Notes under the pieces: model-generated
The model's input: only the letters and a program-made list of their open reading frames with translations
Database searches by the model: none
What the model was told of the DNA's origin: nothing
Made by a program: the position numbers and the translations under genes
Assembly: GCA_017509205.1 (NCBI GenBank)
Contig: JAFWQF010000021.1
Span: 1-64,000 of the forward strand
Source: Clostridiales bacterium
Lineage (GTDB): Bacteria > Bacillota > Clostridia > Saccharofermentanales > Saccharofermentanaceae
Direction of reading: 5' to 3'
Length of the DNA stretch: 64,000 nt
In this document: one piece after another, positions 27,793 through 36,493 of the stretch
Layout of the letters: each line of letters opens with the position of its first letter
Position numbering within the stretch: position 1 is the stretch's first letter

Positions 27793-28624
27793 TGTTTTAA
27801 AAATCCTTACCGCGTCTGGCGATGAGGAAGCACAGACTGATGCACGCATACTGTGTGAAGAACTTGAAGGGGAGGCTCTGTCTCTTGCTGCCGCAAGGCG
27901 TGCAAAGGGCGAGCCTCTTGCGTATATTCTGGGTCACAGGCATTTCTGGCGTGAAGACTATAAAGTCGTTCCGGGAGTACTTATTCCCCGTCCTGACACT
28001 GAGATCCTTGTTGAGTGTGCGTTAAGGTTTTGCGCCTGCCATGAGCTCGCAATGGGAGATGTGCTGAACGTGCCTGTTTCAGGCATTTCCGGAAATGTCA
28101 GGTTTGCCGATGTCTGCACCGGTACCGGCTGCGCGGGAATCTCTGTTGCAAATGAGCTACTTACACACGGATTAAGTGTTGACGGAATACTTACTGATAT
28201 CAGTGATGCGGCACTTGAGACTGCCGGGACAAATGCAGGATCTCTGCTTAAAGACACTTCCGCTCTTAAAGTGATCAGGAACGATATTTTGCGGGATGTA
28301 CTTCCCGGAAAATACGATTTCATTATCTCCAATCCGCCTTACATAACTGATAAGGAGATGGAGGAACTGGACAGCACCGTAAAAGACCATGAGCCTGATC
28401 TGGCTTTAAGGGGCGGATCTGACGGTTTGGATTTCTACGGTGTCATATTCAAAAAGAGCTTTGACGCTTTGAACCCCAGAGGTGCAGTGTTCGTCGAGCA
28501 CGGATATCTTCAGGGCGAAGCTGTCAGAAAGCTGTGCAGGAAAGCTGGTTTTGATCAGGTCGGAACCGTAAGGGATTACGGCGGAAACGAACGTGTCACA
28601 TGGGGGATTAAGCATGCCGGGTAA
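27779..28624 (+). CDS. prmC: Release factor glutamine methyltransferase PrmC
   Basis: PrmC methylates the glutamine of the GGQ loop in release factors RF1 and RF2. The 281 residues show the helical N-terminal domain (to about 85) and the SAM-binding fold with DVCTGTGCAGIS. The family catalytic motif NPPY is in FIISNPPYITDKEM, followed by EPDLALRGGSDGLDFY. The ATG lies inside DUF1385 with AAGGAAG upstream. Its usual neighbour prfA is missing; the next gene is DUF951. Confidence 0.95.
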   Translation: MTSGDVLKILTASGDEEAQTDARILCEELEGEALSLAAARRAKGEPLAYILGHRHFWREDYKVVPGVLIPRPDTEILVECALRFCACHELAMGDVLNVPVSGISGNVRFADVCTGTGCAGISVANELLTHGLSVDGILTDISDAALETAGTNAGSLLKDTSALKVIRNDILRDVLPGKYDFIISNPPYITDKEMEELDSTVKDHEPDLALRGGSDGLDFYGVIFKKSFDALNPRGAVFVEHGYLQGEAVRKLCRKAGFDQVGTVRDYGGNERVTWGIKHAG

Positions 28625-28829
28625 ATTCTACAGATACAAGTTCGCTGAAGGCGAGACCGTAACGCTCAAGAAAAAGCATCCGTGCGGAAGCCAGGACTGG
28701 ACCGTCACCGGAACGGGCTCAGACATAAAGCTCAAATGTTGCGGATGCGGACGCGTAATGACGCTGGACCGCGAGAGCCTTGAAAAGGCCACGGTTGCTG
28801 TAAAGCCTGCGGATAATTCCGAAAATTAA
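28614..28829 (+). CDS. DUF951 family protein
   Basis: This is a small protein of 71 residues with the DUF951 pattern: KHPCGSQDW, then SDIKLKCCGCGRVMTLDRE. The cysteines (PCGS, KCCGC) suggest a bound metal. Function is unknown. I start at the ATG of MPGKFYRYKF, the family start; a GTG seven codons earlier is unlikely. It overlaps the end of prmC by 11 bases. Its stop codon overlaps the stop of the convergent gene on the other strand. Confidence 0.88.
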   Translation: MPGKFYRYKFAEGETVTLKKKHPCGSQDWTVTGTGSDIKLKCCGCGRVMTLDRESLEKATVAVKPADNSEN

Positions 28830-29683
28830 AGTGATTCCAGACTCTGCGATACGCAGATGTGCCTTCCGTCACAGTCTTCGAAAACGAACTGCCTGTTGAC
28901 TTTCATCTGCTTTGCTTCGTGCGCTTCGGGAAGCTGTTCGATTATCTTTATGTCGGATGCCATGATCTCGTTTTGGAGCAGGTAAGGCTCTGAACAGTAA
29001 ATGTACATGTCGTATTTGATCCCGAATTTTCTAAGAGGCCTTGCTATGTCGCCGCTTCCTTTTACAAGCACGATCGCGATGTTGTCTCTTGTGAGCCTGA
29101 TGTGCGGCATCGACTCATCATCTAAATGAGCGGCTTTGAAGCCGAGTTTTGTCTCATAGAAAATGGAAGTTCTGTAAGGATCAGGGCAGACAAAAAGAGC
29201 TGCCTGGCTGTTCATTAAAAGAAGCCTGCCATTGTCATCTTCATTCTCTTCGGATTCCTTGTCGGAGCAGTCAGGTGCGGTTACCTGTGTGCTGCTGTTG
29301 AATTGATAGCCCAGAAGAGGCTTGCAGAAAGCCTTCTCGTGATCTTCCAGGGAATCCATGAGTGCCTTGCGGTCAAGGATCTCCTGTGTCGTCATGTTGG
29401 AAGGGACGGATCTGAGCCTGTCGACTTTCTCGCAGTATTCAGCGAGGCTTAAGAAACGTATGAAAAGAGGAGTTATCTCGTTGACTGATTCGGGAAGCTT
29501 TTTCTCGCCGTGAAGGAACATCATGCCGTATTCGACTGCTTCAGGCGGGAGCGCTGCAAAAAGGTGATTCAGGAATAAGAGTTCGTCCTGTGCCTTTTCG
29601 TCTGTTCCTCCTGCGTCAATGGTGGACTGCATCATGTCGAAGACCGCGTTTATGTCGTGTGCGGGATATTCCTTTTCGAGCAT
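28826..29683 (-). CDS. Protein with C-terminal VOC (glyoxalase-like) domain
   Basis: The 285-residue protein has an all-helical N-terminal half (about 1-125) that I do not recognise. An acidic linker follows (CSDKESEENEDDNGR), then a C-terminal vicinal-oxygen-chelate domain (about 155-285) with the pattern FVCPDPYRTSIFYETKLGF and a closing VFEDCDGRHICV strand. Metal ligands are not obvious, so it may be a binding rather than catalytic VOC domain. The ATG at 29683 has AGGAGG ten bases upstream. It is transcribed towards prmC-DUF951, with stop codons overlapping. Confidence 0.65.
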   Translation of the reverse strand: MLEKEYPAHDINAVFDMMQSTIDAGGTDEKAQDELLFLNHLFAALPPEAVEYGMMFLHGEKKLPESVNEITPLFIRFLSLAEYCEKVDRLRSVPSNMTTQEILDRKALMDSLEDHEKAFCKPLLGYQFNSSTQVTAPDCSDKESEENEDDNGRLLLMNSQAALFVCPDPYRTSIFYETKLGFKAAHLDDESMPHIRLTRDNIAIVLVKGSGDIARPLRKFGIKYDMYIYCSEPYLLQNEIMASDIKIIEQLPEAHEAKQMKVNRQFVFEDCDGRHICVSQSLESL

Positions 29684-29727
29684 TATGGGAAAGCCTCCTG
29701 ATGTTTTCAAAAGAATGAATTTGACTT

Positions 29728-29733
29728 ATTATA
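29728..29733 (-). promoter_or_regulatory. -10 box of the VOC-protein gene
   Basis: On the minus strand this reads TATAAT, preceded by TGA (extended -10). It lies in the 87-base gap with the divergent ybaK gene. Confidence 0.4.
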
Positions 29734-29770
29734 TCAGACATAATTTTTATAAAAATAAGAGGTTAAGTAA

Positions 29771-30256
29771 ATGCCGGCGTTTAAAAAGACAAATGCGATG
29801 AGGATGCTCGACAAAGCGGGTGTCGATTATGAATATAAGGAATACGAATATGACGAGAACGATCTCGACGGCCACCACGTGGCAGAGTATCTCGGTGTGC
29901 CTTATGAGGAAGTCTTCAAGACTCTCGTGGCAGTGAGCGACAAGGGAGAATACCTTGTTTACTGCATCTGCGTTGACGATGAGATCGACCTGAAGAAAGC
30001 TGCAAAACTCGCAGGCGAAAAGCGCGTGGACATGATACATGTCAAAGATCTGCTGAACGTGACCGGATACATAAGAGGCGGCTGTTCTCCGATCGGAATG
30101 AAGAAGAAATACAGGACGTTCATCGACGAGATGATCGAGCTTGTGGACAGCGTAAGCGTAAGCGGCGGACAGAGAGGGCTGCAGATCAAGCTTAAGCCTT
30201 CTGACCTTGTAAGCTTTACCGAGGCTACTGTCGGTGACTTTGCCGTCAGAGACTGA
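29771..30256 (+). CDS. ybaK: Cys-tRNA(Pro) deacylase, YbaK family
   Basis: This 161-residue trans-editing enzyme hydrolyses cysteine mischarged on tRNA-Pro. Characteristic features are EYLGVPYEEVFKTLVAV, the lysine-containing KKAAKLAGEKRVDMI and the glycine-rich GYIRGGCSPIGMKKKY near residue 105. AGAGGT precedes the ATG. A related INS/ProX role cannot be fully excluded, but the YbaK/EbsC wording is clear. murC follows 46 bases later. Confidence 0.92.
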   Translation: MPAFKKTNAMRMLDKAGVDYEYKEYEYDENDLDGHHVAEYLGVPYEEVFKTLVAVSDKGEYLVYCICVDDEIDLKKAAKLAGEKRVDMIHVKDLLNVTGYIRGGCSPIGMKKKYRTFIDEMIELVDSVSVSGGQRGLQIKLKPSDLVSFTEATVGDFAVRD

Positions 30257-30302
30257 ATTGAAGTATAATGTCTTTCTGAATAAACAGAGGAAGTAAATCG
30301 TT

Positions 30303-31763
30303 ATGTTGGACAGTAAAAAATTCACACTTGATGATCTTAAGAGCGGCGCAAGGATATATTTCATAGGCATAGGCGGCATCTCGATGAACGGCCTTTCCAG
30401 ACTTGCCAAAGCGGCAGGATTTACCGTCGGAGGTTCTGACAATCATCCGGGCGAGAGGACTGATATCCTTGCATCTGAAGGCATAAAGATCTACGGATGT
30501 CAGGTCGCATCCAACATCGATGATTTTAAGCCCGATGTGTTGGTCAAGACCGCAGCAATACTGCCTCATAACGAGGAAGTGAAGAGAGCTTCCGAACTTG
30601 GTCTTCAGGTCCTGGACAGAGCTGAATTCCTCGGAGCTTTCACAAGGACATACAAGAATGTTATCAACGTCTCCGGAACACACGGAAAGACCACCACGAC
30701 ATCGATGATCTCACTGATGATGATCGAAGCAGGTGCCGATCCCACAGTTCATCTCGGAGCAGACCTCGATCTGTTCAAAGGAACCGTAAGGACCGGTGCT
30801 GAAGACCGCGGTGTTCTCGTTTCCGAAGCATGCGAATTCAACAGGTCTTTCCTGAACTTCTCGTCAACCACTGCTGTCATAACCAACATCGATCATGACC
30901 ATGTTGACTGCTATCCGACAATCCAGGATGTAATCGATGTTTTCGCTGATTTCATGGGACTCGTAAGTGATGACGGAAACATCGTTGTTTCAGGACATGA
31001 CAAGAACATCGCAAAGTCTGTCGAAGAGGCAAGGAAAGCTTTTGAAAAAGCTGGAAGAAAGTTCCCTCAGGTAGTTACGTGCGCAACGGATGAAGCTGTA
31101 TGTGAAGTCTCAGGAAAGACAGCTGATTTCTTTGCAAGGGATATCTCATTTGAGCAGGGACTGCCTTCGTTTGAGATCGTGCATGACGGTGTGTCTTTCG
31201 GAAAAGTGCACCTGCGCATTCCCGGAACTCACAACATAGCAAATTCACTTAACGCCGCTGCTGCAGCATACCTTAACGGCGCATCGCCCGAGAGCATTGT
31301 CACAGCGCTTAACGGCTTCGGAGGCGCTGACGGAAGATATACTGTGAAAGGCAAGTATAAGGGATGCGATGTCGTAGTCGATTACGCTCATCATCCCACG
31401 GCAGCAAGGGCAACGATCGAGGCCGCTTCAAACATGCCTCACAACAACATCCTCGTTGTTTTCCAGCCTCTGACATACGACAGAACGAAAAAGCTTTTCG
31501 AAGATTACGTTACGAGCCTTCTGCCATGCAGAAAGGTGCTCTTTGCAGAGATCTTCTCTGACCGTGAGATCAACATGCACGACATCTCTTCGAAGAATAT
31601 TTCGGATGAGATCAATAAGCGCGGCGGAGATTCCGAGTTCTATGAGGACAGAGAAGAACTCAAGAGAAGGATCGACGAGCTCATAGAGCCCGGCGACATC
31701 ATATTGATCCTCGGACCTGAGGACATCAGGACACTCGGCGACACTTTGTGCCCGAAGGGCTGA
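30303..31763 (+). CDS. murC: UDP-N-acetylmuramate--L-alanine ligase
   Basis: MurC joins L-alanine to UDP-MurNAc, the first step of the peptidoglycan stem peptide. The 486 residues have the N-terminal UDP-binding motif YFIGIGGISMNGLSR (about 19-33). The ATP-binding loop is GTHGKTTTTS at 125-134. The Mur ligase centre includes EACEFNRSF and NIDHDHVDCY, and DYAHHPTA marks the C-terminal domain. AGAGGAAG precedes the ATG. It is separate from any division/cell-wall cluster; the downstream gene is a membrane protein six bases away. Confidence 0.96.
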   Translation: MLDSKKFTLDDLKSGARIYFIGIGGISMNGLSRLAKAAGFTVGGSDNHPGERTDILASEGIKIYGCQVASNIDDFKPDVLVKTAAILPHNEEVKRASELGLQVLDRAEFLGAFTRTYKNVINVSGTHGKTTTTSMISLMMIEAGADPTVHLGADLDLFKGTVRTGAEDRGVLVSEACEFNRSFLNFSSTTAVITNIDHDHVDCYPTIQDVIDVFADFMGLVSDDGNIVVSGHDKNIAKSVEEARKAFEKAGRKFPQVVTCATDEAVCEVSGKTADFFARDISFEQGLPSFEIVHDGVSFGKVHLRIPGTHNIANSLNAAAAAYLNGASPESIVTALNGFGGADGRYTVKGKYKGCDVVVDYAHHPTAARATIEAASNMPHNNILVVFQPLTYDRTKKLFEDYVTSLLPCRKVLFAEIFSDREINMHDISSKNISDEINKRGGDSEFYEDREELKRRIDELIEPGDIILILGPEDIRTLGDTLCPKG

Positions 31764-31769
31764 TCAGGC

Positions 31770-33332
31770 ATGAAGAGAAAGACCATTACGCCTCAGGAGG
31801 AATTCACCGGACGCGCTCCTGAGATGAACAGAACGACCAGAGTCAGAAAGGTTTCCGCAAAAGCCTGGATAGCCGCGGCTTTGTCCCTGGTAATGAGTCT
31901 TGCTCTAATAGGTCTTTATAATCTTGCTTATTCCGGTGCAGGTGAAAAGGAGAAGATAGCGTTGTTTTATTGCGACAAGCGTTTCTTCCCGTATGTCTCC
32001 ATGAGCAATGCGCTTCTTTCTGCCGGATTCGATTACGATGTCGTTAAAGTCAGTGAAGATGACGAAGTAAAAGATACTGAAAAGTACAGGATCCCCGATC
32101 AGTATAACGGCAGAAAGATCGTAGTCATTTCGTTTGGCAAGGCAGCGTTCAAGGTTATGGATGCTGTAGCCAAAACGGAAAACCAGAATGTCATAGGTTA
32201 TTGTCTCGTTGATCCGGATTATCCGGGAAACAGCGCACTTGAAGGATACGGACGTTATTTTCCCAAGACACCTGTTGCCATATTCAGCAGTGAGGAAAAG
32301 TCAGCTCAGGCAGGACAGGAGGGGGGAGCTCCGATGCTCTACGAGAAACTGTCCGGTGCCGATACCAAATACGGCGTGCCCGCGGTCAGCGGAACCGTTA
32401 TAAAGAGCAAAGTATACATTACACCTGACCAGAGCAGATACATGTCGCTTTCGTCTGTTTCACTCGGAACGCATGTACTGCGTTATTCGCCGCTGTTTGA
32501 AAACGAACTCGCAAGATACCTTGGCATCACATACGGAGACGGAATATCTTCTTTCAGGCTGACTTCGTGGTTTGTTCTTGCTCCGTTTACGGCTTTTGCA
32601 GCGCTCTGCTTTCTCGCGCTGTTCGTTTTCCTCATTCCTGTCAGGGAATCCGACAAGGGTTCGAAAGAGCTCAAGGGCAGGGACAGCTTAGGTACCATAA
32701 TCTTTTTGGGTCTTTCAGCATGGATAGCCCTTACAATTTGTGTGATGACCTATATTCCCGCATTGAAAGGTTATGTCAGATACGCCGTCGTATTGGCACC
32801 GGCTGCGTTCGTGGCAATGATGGCTCTGATGCGCGTTCCGTTCCTGCTTTCGAAAAAGGTGGCTTACAAGCGTGACAAGCTGCAGGGCAACATGGTGCTC
32901 GTGCCTTTGGCCATGGCGGTGTGCGAGATAGTATTCGTCTATGCTCTGGTAATAGCGTTTACCGACTTTTCGGGAATCGATCAGGGGCAGAAAAAGCTTG
33001 CTGCGTCGCTCATAGTATTCGCTGTATCAAGCCTTTCAGCATTTGCTCTGGCAAGAGCTGACAGGAAATCGAGGTTTGCGGGTGAAGGCCCGGCCTCATA
33101 TTTCGGCAATCCTGCCTATTTTGCGGAAACTGTCATCCCGCCCGTGGCACTCATGGTAATCTCGATAGTCCGTGCAAACGGGGCGGATATATGCTATGCT
33201 TCCATGGCACTCGTCTGTGCTCTGATACCGTTTGCGGCTGCAGTGACCATCAAGCGGTTCTCAGACTTTTTCGAAGCGGCGGGAGTGACTTACGGGATCC
33301 TTATGGGAATCCTCGTGTATATTGCTCTTTGA
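31770..33332 (+). CDS. Polytopic membrane protein with large extracytoplasmic domain
   Basis: I do not recognise a family. The 520-residue protein has a basic N-terminus, a first membrane segment (about 31-52) and an extracytoplasmic region of about 200 residues. That region looks like an alpha/beta (Rossmann-like) domain: IALFYCDKRFFPYVSMSNAL, KIVVISFGKAAFKVMDAV. Eight further membrane segments fill residues 268-520. The ribosome site is weak, and it starts six bases after murC, so it is likely translated with murC and may act in wall assembly. The architecture resembles envelope sensors or transporters fused to a binding domain, but no function can be assigned. Confidence 0.7.
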   Translation: MKRKTITPQEEFTGRAPEMNRTTRVRKVSAKAWIAAALSLVMSLALIGLYNLAYSGAGEKEKIALFYCDKRFFPYVSMSNALLSAGFDYDVVKVSEDDEVKDTEKYRIPDQYNGRKIVVISFGKAAFKVMDAVAKTENQNVIGYCLVDPDYPGNSALEGYGRYFPKTPVAIFSSEEKSAQAGQEGGAPMLYEKLSGADTKYGVPAVSGTVIKSKVYITPDQSRYMSLSSVSLGTHVLRYSPLFENELARYLGITYGDGISSFRLTSWFVLAPFTAFAALCFLALFVFLIPVRESDKGSKELKGRDSLGTIIFLGLSAWIALTICVMTYIPALKGYVRYAVVLAPAAFVAMMALMRVPFLLSKKVAYKRDKLQGNMVLVPLAMAVCEIVFVYALVIAFTDFSGIDQGQKKLAASLIVFAVSSLSAFALARADRKSRFAGEGPASYFGNPAYFAETVIPPVALMVISIVRANGADICYASMALVCALIPFAAAVTIKRFSDFFEAAGVTYGILMGILVYIAL

Positions 33333-33344
33333 CGCAATTGATTA

Positions 33345-33374
33345 TTGACTTTCAGGCTCCATAGGTGTTATTAT
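33345..33374 (+). promoter_or_regulatory. Promoter of the rplU-prp-rpmA operon
   Basis: TTGACT (33345-33350) and TATTAT (33369-33374) are 18 bases apart, immediately after the upstream membrane-protein gene. Confidence 0.65.
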
Positions 33375-33379
33375 ACGCG

Positions 33380-33490
33380 GGTGACCGCATGCAACGGGCT
33401 CTTTAAACACGCTTTGAAATAGGCTCAAAGCCAATGAATTCGGGCGTTGCCTTGGTTTAAGCAGCGAGACTGGAAGAACAGGAGGAACGA
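33380..33490 (+). ncRNA. Ribosomal protein L21 leader
   Basis: About 110 untranslated bases separate the promoter from rplU. They contain the run GGGTGACCGCATGCAACGGG (33379-33398) and paired segments such as GCTTTGAAATAGGCTCAAAGC (quoted in part; 33411-33431). These look like the L21 leader that controls rplU in Bacillus and Clostridia. I identified it by position and resemblance, not by a covariance model. Confidence 0.55.
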
Positions 33491-33492
33491 AC

Positions 33493-33795
33493 ATGTACGC
33501 AGTAATTAAGACAGGCGGAAAGCAGTACAAGGTTTCTGTCGGCGACGAGATCTTCGTTGAGAAGCTCGAAGGCGAGGAGGGAACTCAGGTTACTTTTGAC
33601 GAAGTACTTGCTATTGCTGATGACAACGGCATTCAGGCTGGTGATCTCAAGGCTACAGTTACCGGAGAAATCGTAAAGCAGGGCAAGAACAAGAAGGTAA
33701 TCATTTCAAAGTACAAGGCTAAGAAGGGTTACCGTCGTAAGAACGGACACAGACAGCCCTATACCCGCGTTAAGGTATCGGCTATCAACGCCTGA
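33493..33795 (+). CDS. rplU: Ribosomal protein L21
   Basis: This 100-residue 50S protein has the full family pattern: MYAVIKTGGKQYKVSVGD at the start and YKAKKGYRRKNGHRQPYT near the end. AGGAGG lies upstream of the ATG. It is the first gene of the conserved rplU-prp-rpmA operon. Confidence 0.98.
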   Translation: MYAVIKTGGKQYKVSVGDEIFVEKLEGEEGTQVTFDEVLAIADDNGIQAGDLKATVTGEIVKQGKNKKVIISKYKAKKGYRRKNGHRQPYTRVKVSAINA

Positions 33796-33803
33796 GATCC
33801 GCT

Positions 33804-34178
33804 ATGATTACCGCCGCATTTGAGCGTGACCAGAAGGGCAGCATACGCAGTTTGCGTGTAAGCGGCCATTCGGGATACGCAGAAGCAGGTAGTGATATCA
33901 TCTGTGCGGGAGTTTCCAGCTTATGCTACGCAGCCGCCAATGCTTTAGAAGACATTTGCGGATATGACAACGAAGAGTTTCTCGTTATCAGAGGCGAAGG
34001 CACCGAAGATGTTGATCTCAGCATAAAGGTTCCTGATAAAGGCACAGCGGAAGTCCGTGACAGGGCACAGGTCATCTTAAGGATGGCAGAGCTCGGAATA
34101 ATCGCTATAGCGGCGGAATACAACGGCAAAGGCAAGAAGTACTTGGAAATCAACAATAAGAAGACACCGGAGGTGTAA
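33804..34178 (+). CDS. prp: Ribosomal-processing cysteine protease Prp
   Basis: Prp removes the N-terminal extension of L27 before ribosome assembly. The 124 residues carry the catalytic pair H22 and C34 in [18 protein letters not shown], at the same positions as the Staphylococcus enzyme. It sits between its partner genes rplU and rpmA, the normal Firmicutes order. The ribosome site is weak; the ATG lies eight bases after rplU. Confidence 0.96.
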   Translation: MITAAFERDQKGSIRSLRVSGHSGYAEAGSDIICAGVSSLCYAAANALEDICGYDNEEFLVIRGEGTEDVDLSIKVPDKGTAEVRDRAQVILRMAELGIIAIAAEYNGKGKKYLEINNKKTPEV

Positions 34179-34180
34179 AC

Positions 34181-34462
34181 ATGATCAGAATGAATTTACA
34201 GCTCTTCGCTCATAAGAAGGGAATGGGTTCCACCAAGAACGGCCGTGAATCCCAGTCTAAGAGATTAGGTGCGAAGAAAGGCGACGGACAGGCAGTTCTC
34301 GCCGGCAATATTCTTGTCAGACAGCGCGGAACAAAGATCCATCCCGGCACAAATGTCGGCATCGGTTCTGACGACACCCTTTTCGCTCTTATCGACGGTA
34401 CCGTTAAGTATGAGCGCATGGGCAAGGACAAGAAGCAGGTCAGCGTTTATCCTGTAGCTTGA
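34181..34462 (+). CDS. rpmA: Ribosomal protein L27 precursor
   Basis: L27 is a 50S protein that reaches the peptidyl-transferase centre. The 93-residue precursor begins [19 protein letters not shown], with a Prp-cleavable extension: cleavage is expected after F9 in [16 protein letters not shown] precedes the ATG, two bases after prp. The presence of both substrate site and protease confirms the processing pathway. Confidence 0.98.
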   Translation: MIRMNLQLFAHKKGMGSTKNGRESQSKRLGAKKGDGQAVLAGNILVRQRGTKIHPGTNVGIGSDDTLFALIDGTVKYERMGKDKKQVSVYPVA

Positions 34463-34493
34463 TTTAAAGCTGAGGAATACTAAGCGTTTACGA

Positions 34494-34532
34494 AGAGCAG
34501 TCTGTCATTTGATGACGGCTGCTCTCTTTTTT
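34494..34532 (+). terminator. Terminator after rpmA
   Basis: AGAGCAG (34494-34500) pairs with CTGCTCT (34519-34525), with an inner GTCAT/ATGAC stem, followed by CTTTTTT. Confidence 0.82.
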
Positions 34533-34544
34533 AAGGTATAAGAG

Positions 34545-35819
34545 ATGTTTATCGATCACGCAAAAATATACGTCAAGGCGGGAGACGGCGGAGCCGGAGC
34601 CCTTAGTTTCCATACCGAGAAGTACATCACGAACGGCGGACCGGATGGCGGAGACGGAGGAAACGGCGGCAATGTCGTTTTTGTCGCTGCCAAGAATCTT
34701 ACCAGCCTTCAGAATTTCCGCTTCAAACACAAGTTTGTCGCTGAAAACGGAGTTAAGGGCGGAAACCGCAAGATGTACGGCAGATGCGGAGAAGACCTGG
34801 AGATCGGCGTTCCCGTCGGAACGGTTATCAAGAATGCCGATACGGGGGAACTCATTGCAGACTTTACCGAAGACGGTGAAAAGGTCGTTGTCGCACACGG
34901 CGGCAAAGGCGGCCTCGGAAACATGCACTATGCCAATTCCATCCGTCAGGCTCCCCAGTTTGCAACGCCCGGAACACCAGGTGAGGAGCTCAACCTCTAT
35001 GTTGAGTTAAAGCTCATCGCAGACTGCGGTCTTGTAGGATTCCCGAATGCGGGAAAATCCACGCTCTTATCCGTTCTTACCAGGGCGAAGCCGAAGATCG
35101 CGGATTATCCGTTCACTACGCTTGAACCTGTTCTCGGAGTAGTCGCAAATGACGATTTCTCTTACGTCATCGCCGATATCCCGGGAATCATCGAGGATGC
35201 GCATCAGGGCGCGGGCCTCGGACACGATTTCTTAAGGCACATCGAGCGTACAAGGCTTCTTGTCCATGTGGTCGATGTTTCAGGCAGTGAGGGAAGAGAG
35301 CCGATCGAGGATTTCAAGGCAATAAACCACGAACTTGAGGAATTCAGCAAGGAACTTGCAGCAAGACCTCAGATCGTTGTTGCCAACAAATGCGATGCTG
35401 CTGAACCGGAAGCAGTGGAAAAGTTCGTATCTGAAGTCAAAAAGCTCGGCTACGAGGAAGTGTTCGTTGTTTCCGCTGCAGGCCGCATAGGTCTTAAGGA
35501 ACTTTCCGACAAGATCACCGAGATGGTATCAAAGCTTCCTCCCACGGTTCTCCATGACATCATTAAGTCTGATGAGAAGACATATAAGTTCGAAGAGGCA
35601 AAGAAGTACGACATCGTGATCGAAGACGGCGTTTATGTTGTCAAAGGCGCGTGGATCAAGAAGATCTTCAATTCCACAAACTTTGAGGATACCGAGTCCA
35701 CGAACTTCTTCCAGAGGACCTTGGAAGGCGCCGGAGTGTTTGAAGACCTTAAGAAAGCAGGCGTTAAGGAAGGGGATACGGTCAGGATCGAAGATCTGGA
35801 ATTTGACTATTTTGACTAA
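34545..35819 (+). CDS. obgE: GTPase ObgE/CgtA
   Basis: This ribosome-assembly and stress GTPase has 424 residues. The glycine-rich Obg fold covers about 1-158 (GDGGAGALSF, GGPDGGDGGNGGNVVF). The G domain has P-loop GFPNAGKST (about 165), switch DIPGIIEDAHQGAGLG and NKCD. The C-terminal OCT domain is at about 340-424. It follows the L21-L27 operon, its usual neighbour, though a terminator lies between. The terminator's T run overlaps the region where the ribosome site (AAGGTATAAG) is found. Confidence 0.97.
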   Translation: MFIDHAKIYVKAGDGGAGALSFHTEKYITNGGPDGGDGGNGGNVVFVAAKNLTSLQNFRFKHKFVAENGVKGGNRKMYGRCGEDLEIGVPVGTVIKNADTGELIADFTEDGEKVVVAHGGKGGLGNMHYANSIRQAPQFATPGTPGEELNLYVELKLIADCGLVGFPNAGKSTLLSVLTRAKPKIADYPFTTLEPVLGVVANDDFSYVIADIPGIIEDAHQGAGLGHDFLRHIERTRLLVHVVDVSGSEGREPIEDFKAINHELEEFSKELAARPQIVVANKCDAAEPEAVEKFVSEVKKLGYEEVFVVSAAGRIGLKELSDKITEMVSKLPPTVLHDIIKSDEKTYKFEEAKKYDIVIEDGVYVVKGAWIKKIFNSTNFEDTESTNFFQRTLEGAGVFEDLKKAGVKEGDTVRIEDLEFDYFD

Positions 35820-35833
35820 ATTGGCCCTGCTTA

Positions 35834-35863
35834 TTTACAAATTGTTAAAATTTCTGCTATGGT
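35834..35863 (+). promoter_or_regulatory. Putative promoter of a short intergenic transcript
   Basis: TTTACA (35834-35839) and TATGGT (35858-35863) are 18 bases apart, with TGC before the -10 box. It lies just after the obgE stop and would start a transcript near 35870. Confidence 0.45.
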
Positions 35864-35868
35864 CACGC

Positions 35869-35967
35869 CTTGATGTTTCTGTACTATAAAGTCATCAAGG
35901 TAGTCCTAAAGAGGTTTTGAGTTTGTGTTTGGAAAGGACCGCGGAAAACACCGCGGTCCTTTTTTTA
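35869..35967 (+). ncRNA. Candidate small RNA between obgE and the PAP2-like gene
   Basis: From the predicted start near 35869, a hairpin CCTTGATG (35868-35875) with CATCAAGG (35893-35900) is followed by a linker and a strong terminator at 35935-35967. No open reading frame with a ribosome site lies inside. The unit of about 100 bases has promoter, body and terminator of its own. Alternatively it is only the 3' end of obgE mRNA. Confidence 0.35.
35935..35967 (+). terminator. Strong terminator between obgE and the PAP2-like gene
   Basis: AGGACCGCGG (35935-35944) and CCGCGGTCCT (35951-35960) form a perfect ten-pair stem with an AAAACA loop, followed by seven T. Confidence 0.92.
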
Positions 35968-36023
35968 TTGTATTACCCCTGCTTCCTGTCGTAAAATAGT
36001 TTGCGGATAAGCAGGAGGGATTT

Positions 36024-36491
36024 ATGGAGATTCTCAGGCAGATAATCAATAACAGGATATTGTGGGTCGGCATCCTGTCATGGTTCATAGCTCAGGTCTT
36101 TAAGACCATCAATAACGTAATAATCACAGGCAAGTTCAGCATTGAGAGAATGTGGGGAGACGGAGGAATGCCCAGCGGCCATTCCGCTACCGTTTCTTCG
36201 GTTGCGCTTGCGTGCGGACTCTATGAGGGTTTTACGTCACCAATATTCGCAGTTGCTCTGATCGTTGCGATAATCGTCATGCATGATGCGATGAACGTAA
36301 GGCTTCAGGCCGGAAAACAGGCGGCCTTGCTTAATGTTATGGCTGACATGTTTGAGAAGGTTACCGGAACTGATCTGCCCAATGATGAAAAACTCAAGGA
36401 ACTCCTCGGGCATACCCCGCTTCAGGTAATTGCCGGCTGCCTTTTGGGACTTTTAGTTGCTACAGTATGTTATTTATTCTTTAGAGGTTGA
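36024..36491 (+). CDS. Divergent PAP2 family protein (YuiD-like)
   Basis: This 155-residue membrane protein belongs to the divergent PAP2/DUF212 family. It keeps the MPSGHSATVSS motif and a later HDAMNVRLQAGKQA stretch, which resemble phosphatase motifs of the PAP2 superfamily. Three to four hydrophobic segments are visible. A role as a lipid or prenyl phosphatase is plausible but unproven. AGGAGG precedes the ATG. It is followed after two bases by the PfkB-family kinase. Confidence 0.88.
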   Translation: MEILRQIINNRILWVGILSWFIAQVFKTINNVIITGKFSIERMWGDGGMPSGHSATVSSVALACGLYEGFTSPIFAVALIVAIIVMHDAMNVRLQAGKQAALLNVMADMFEKVTGTDLPNDEKLKELLGHTPLQVIAGCLLGLLVATVCYLFFRG

Positions 36492-36493
36492 TC

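Noticed and set aside
30246-30683. Minus-strand frame opposite murC and the ybaK end
   Set aside because: Antisense shadow of a certain gene; no family resemblance.
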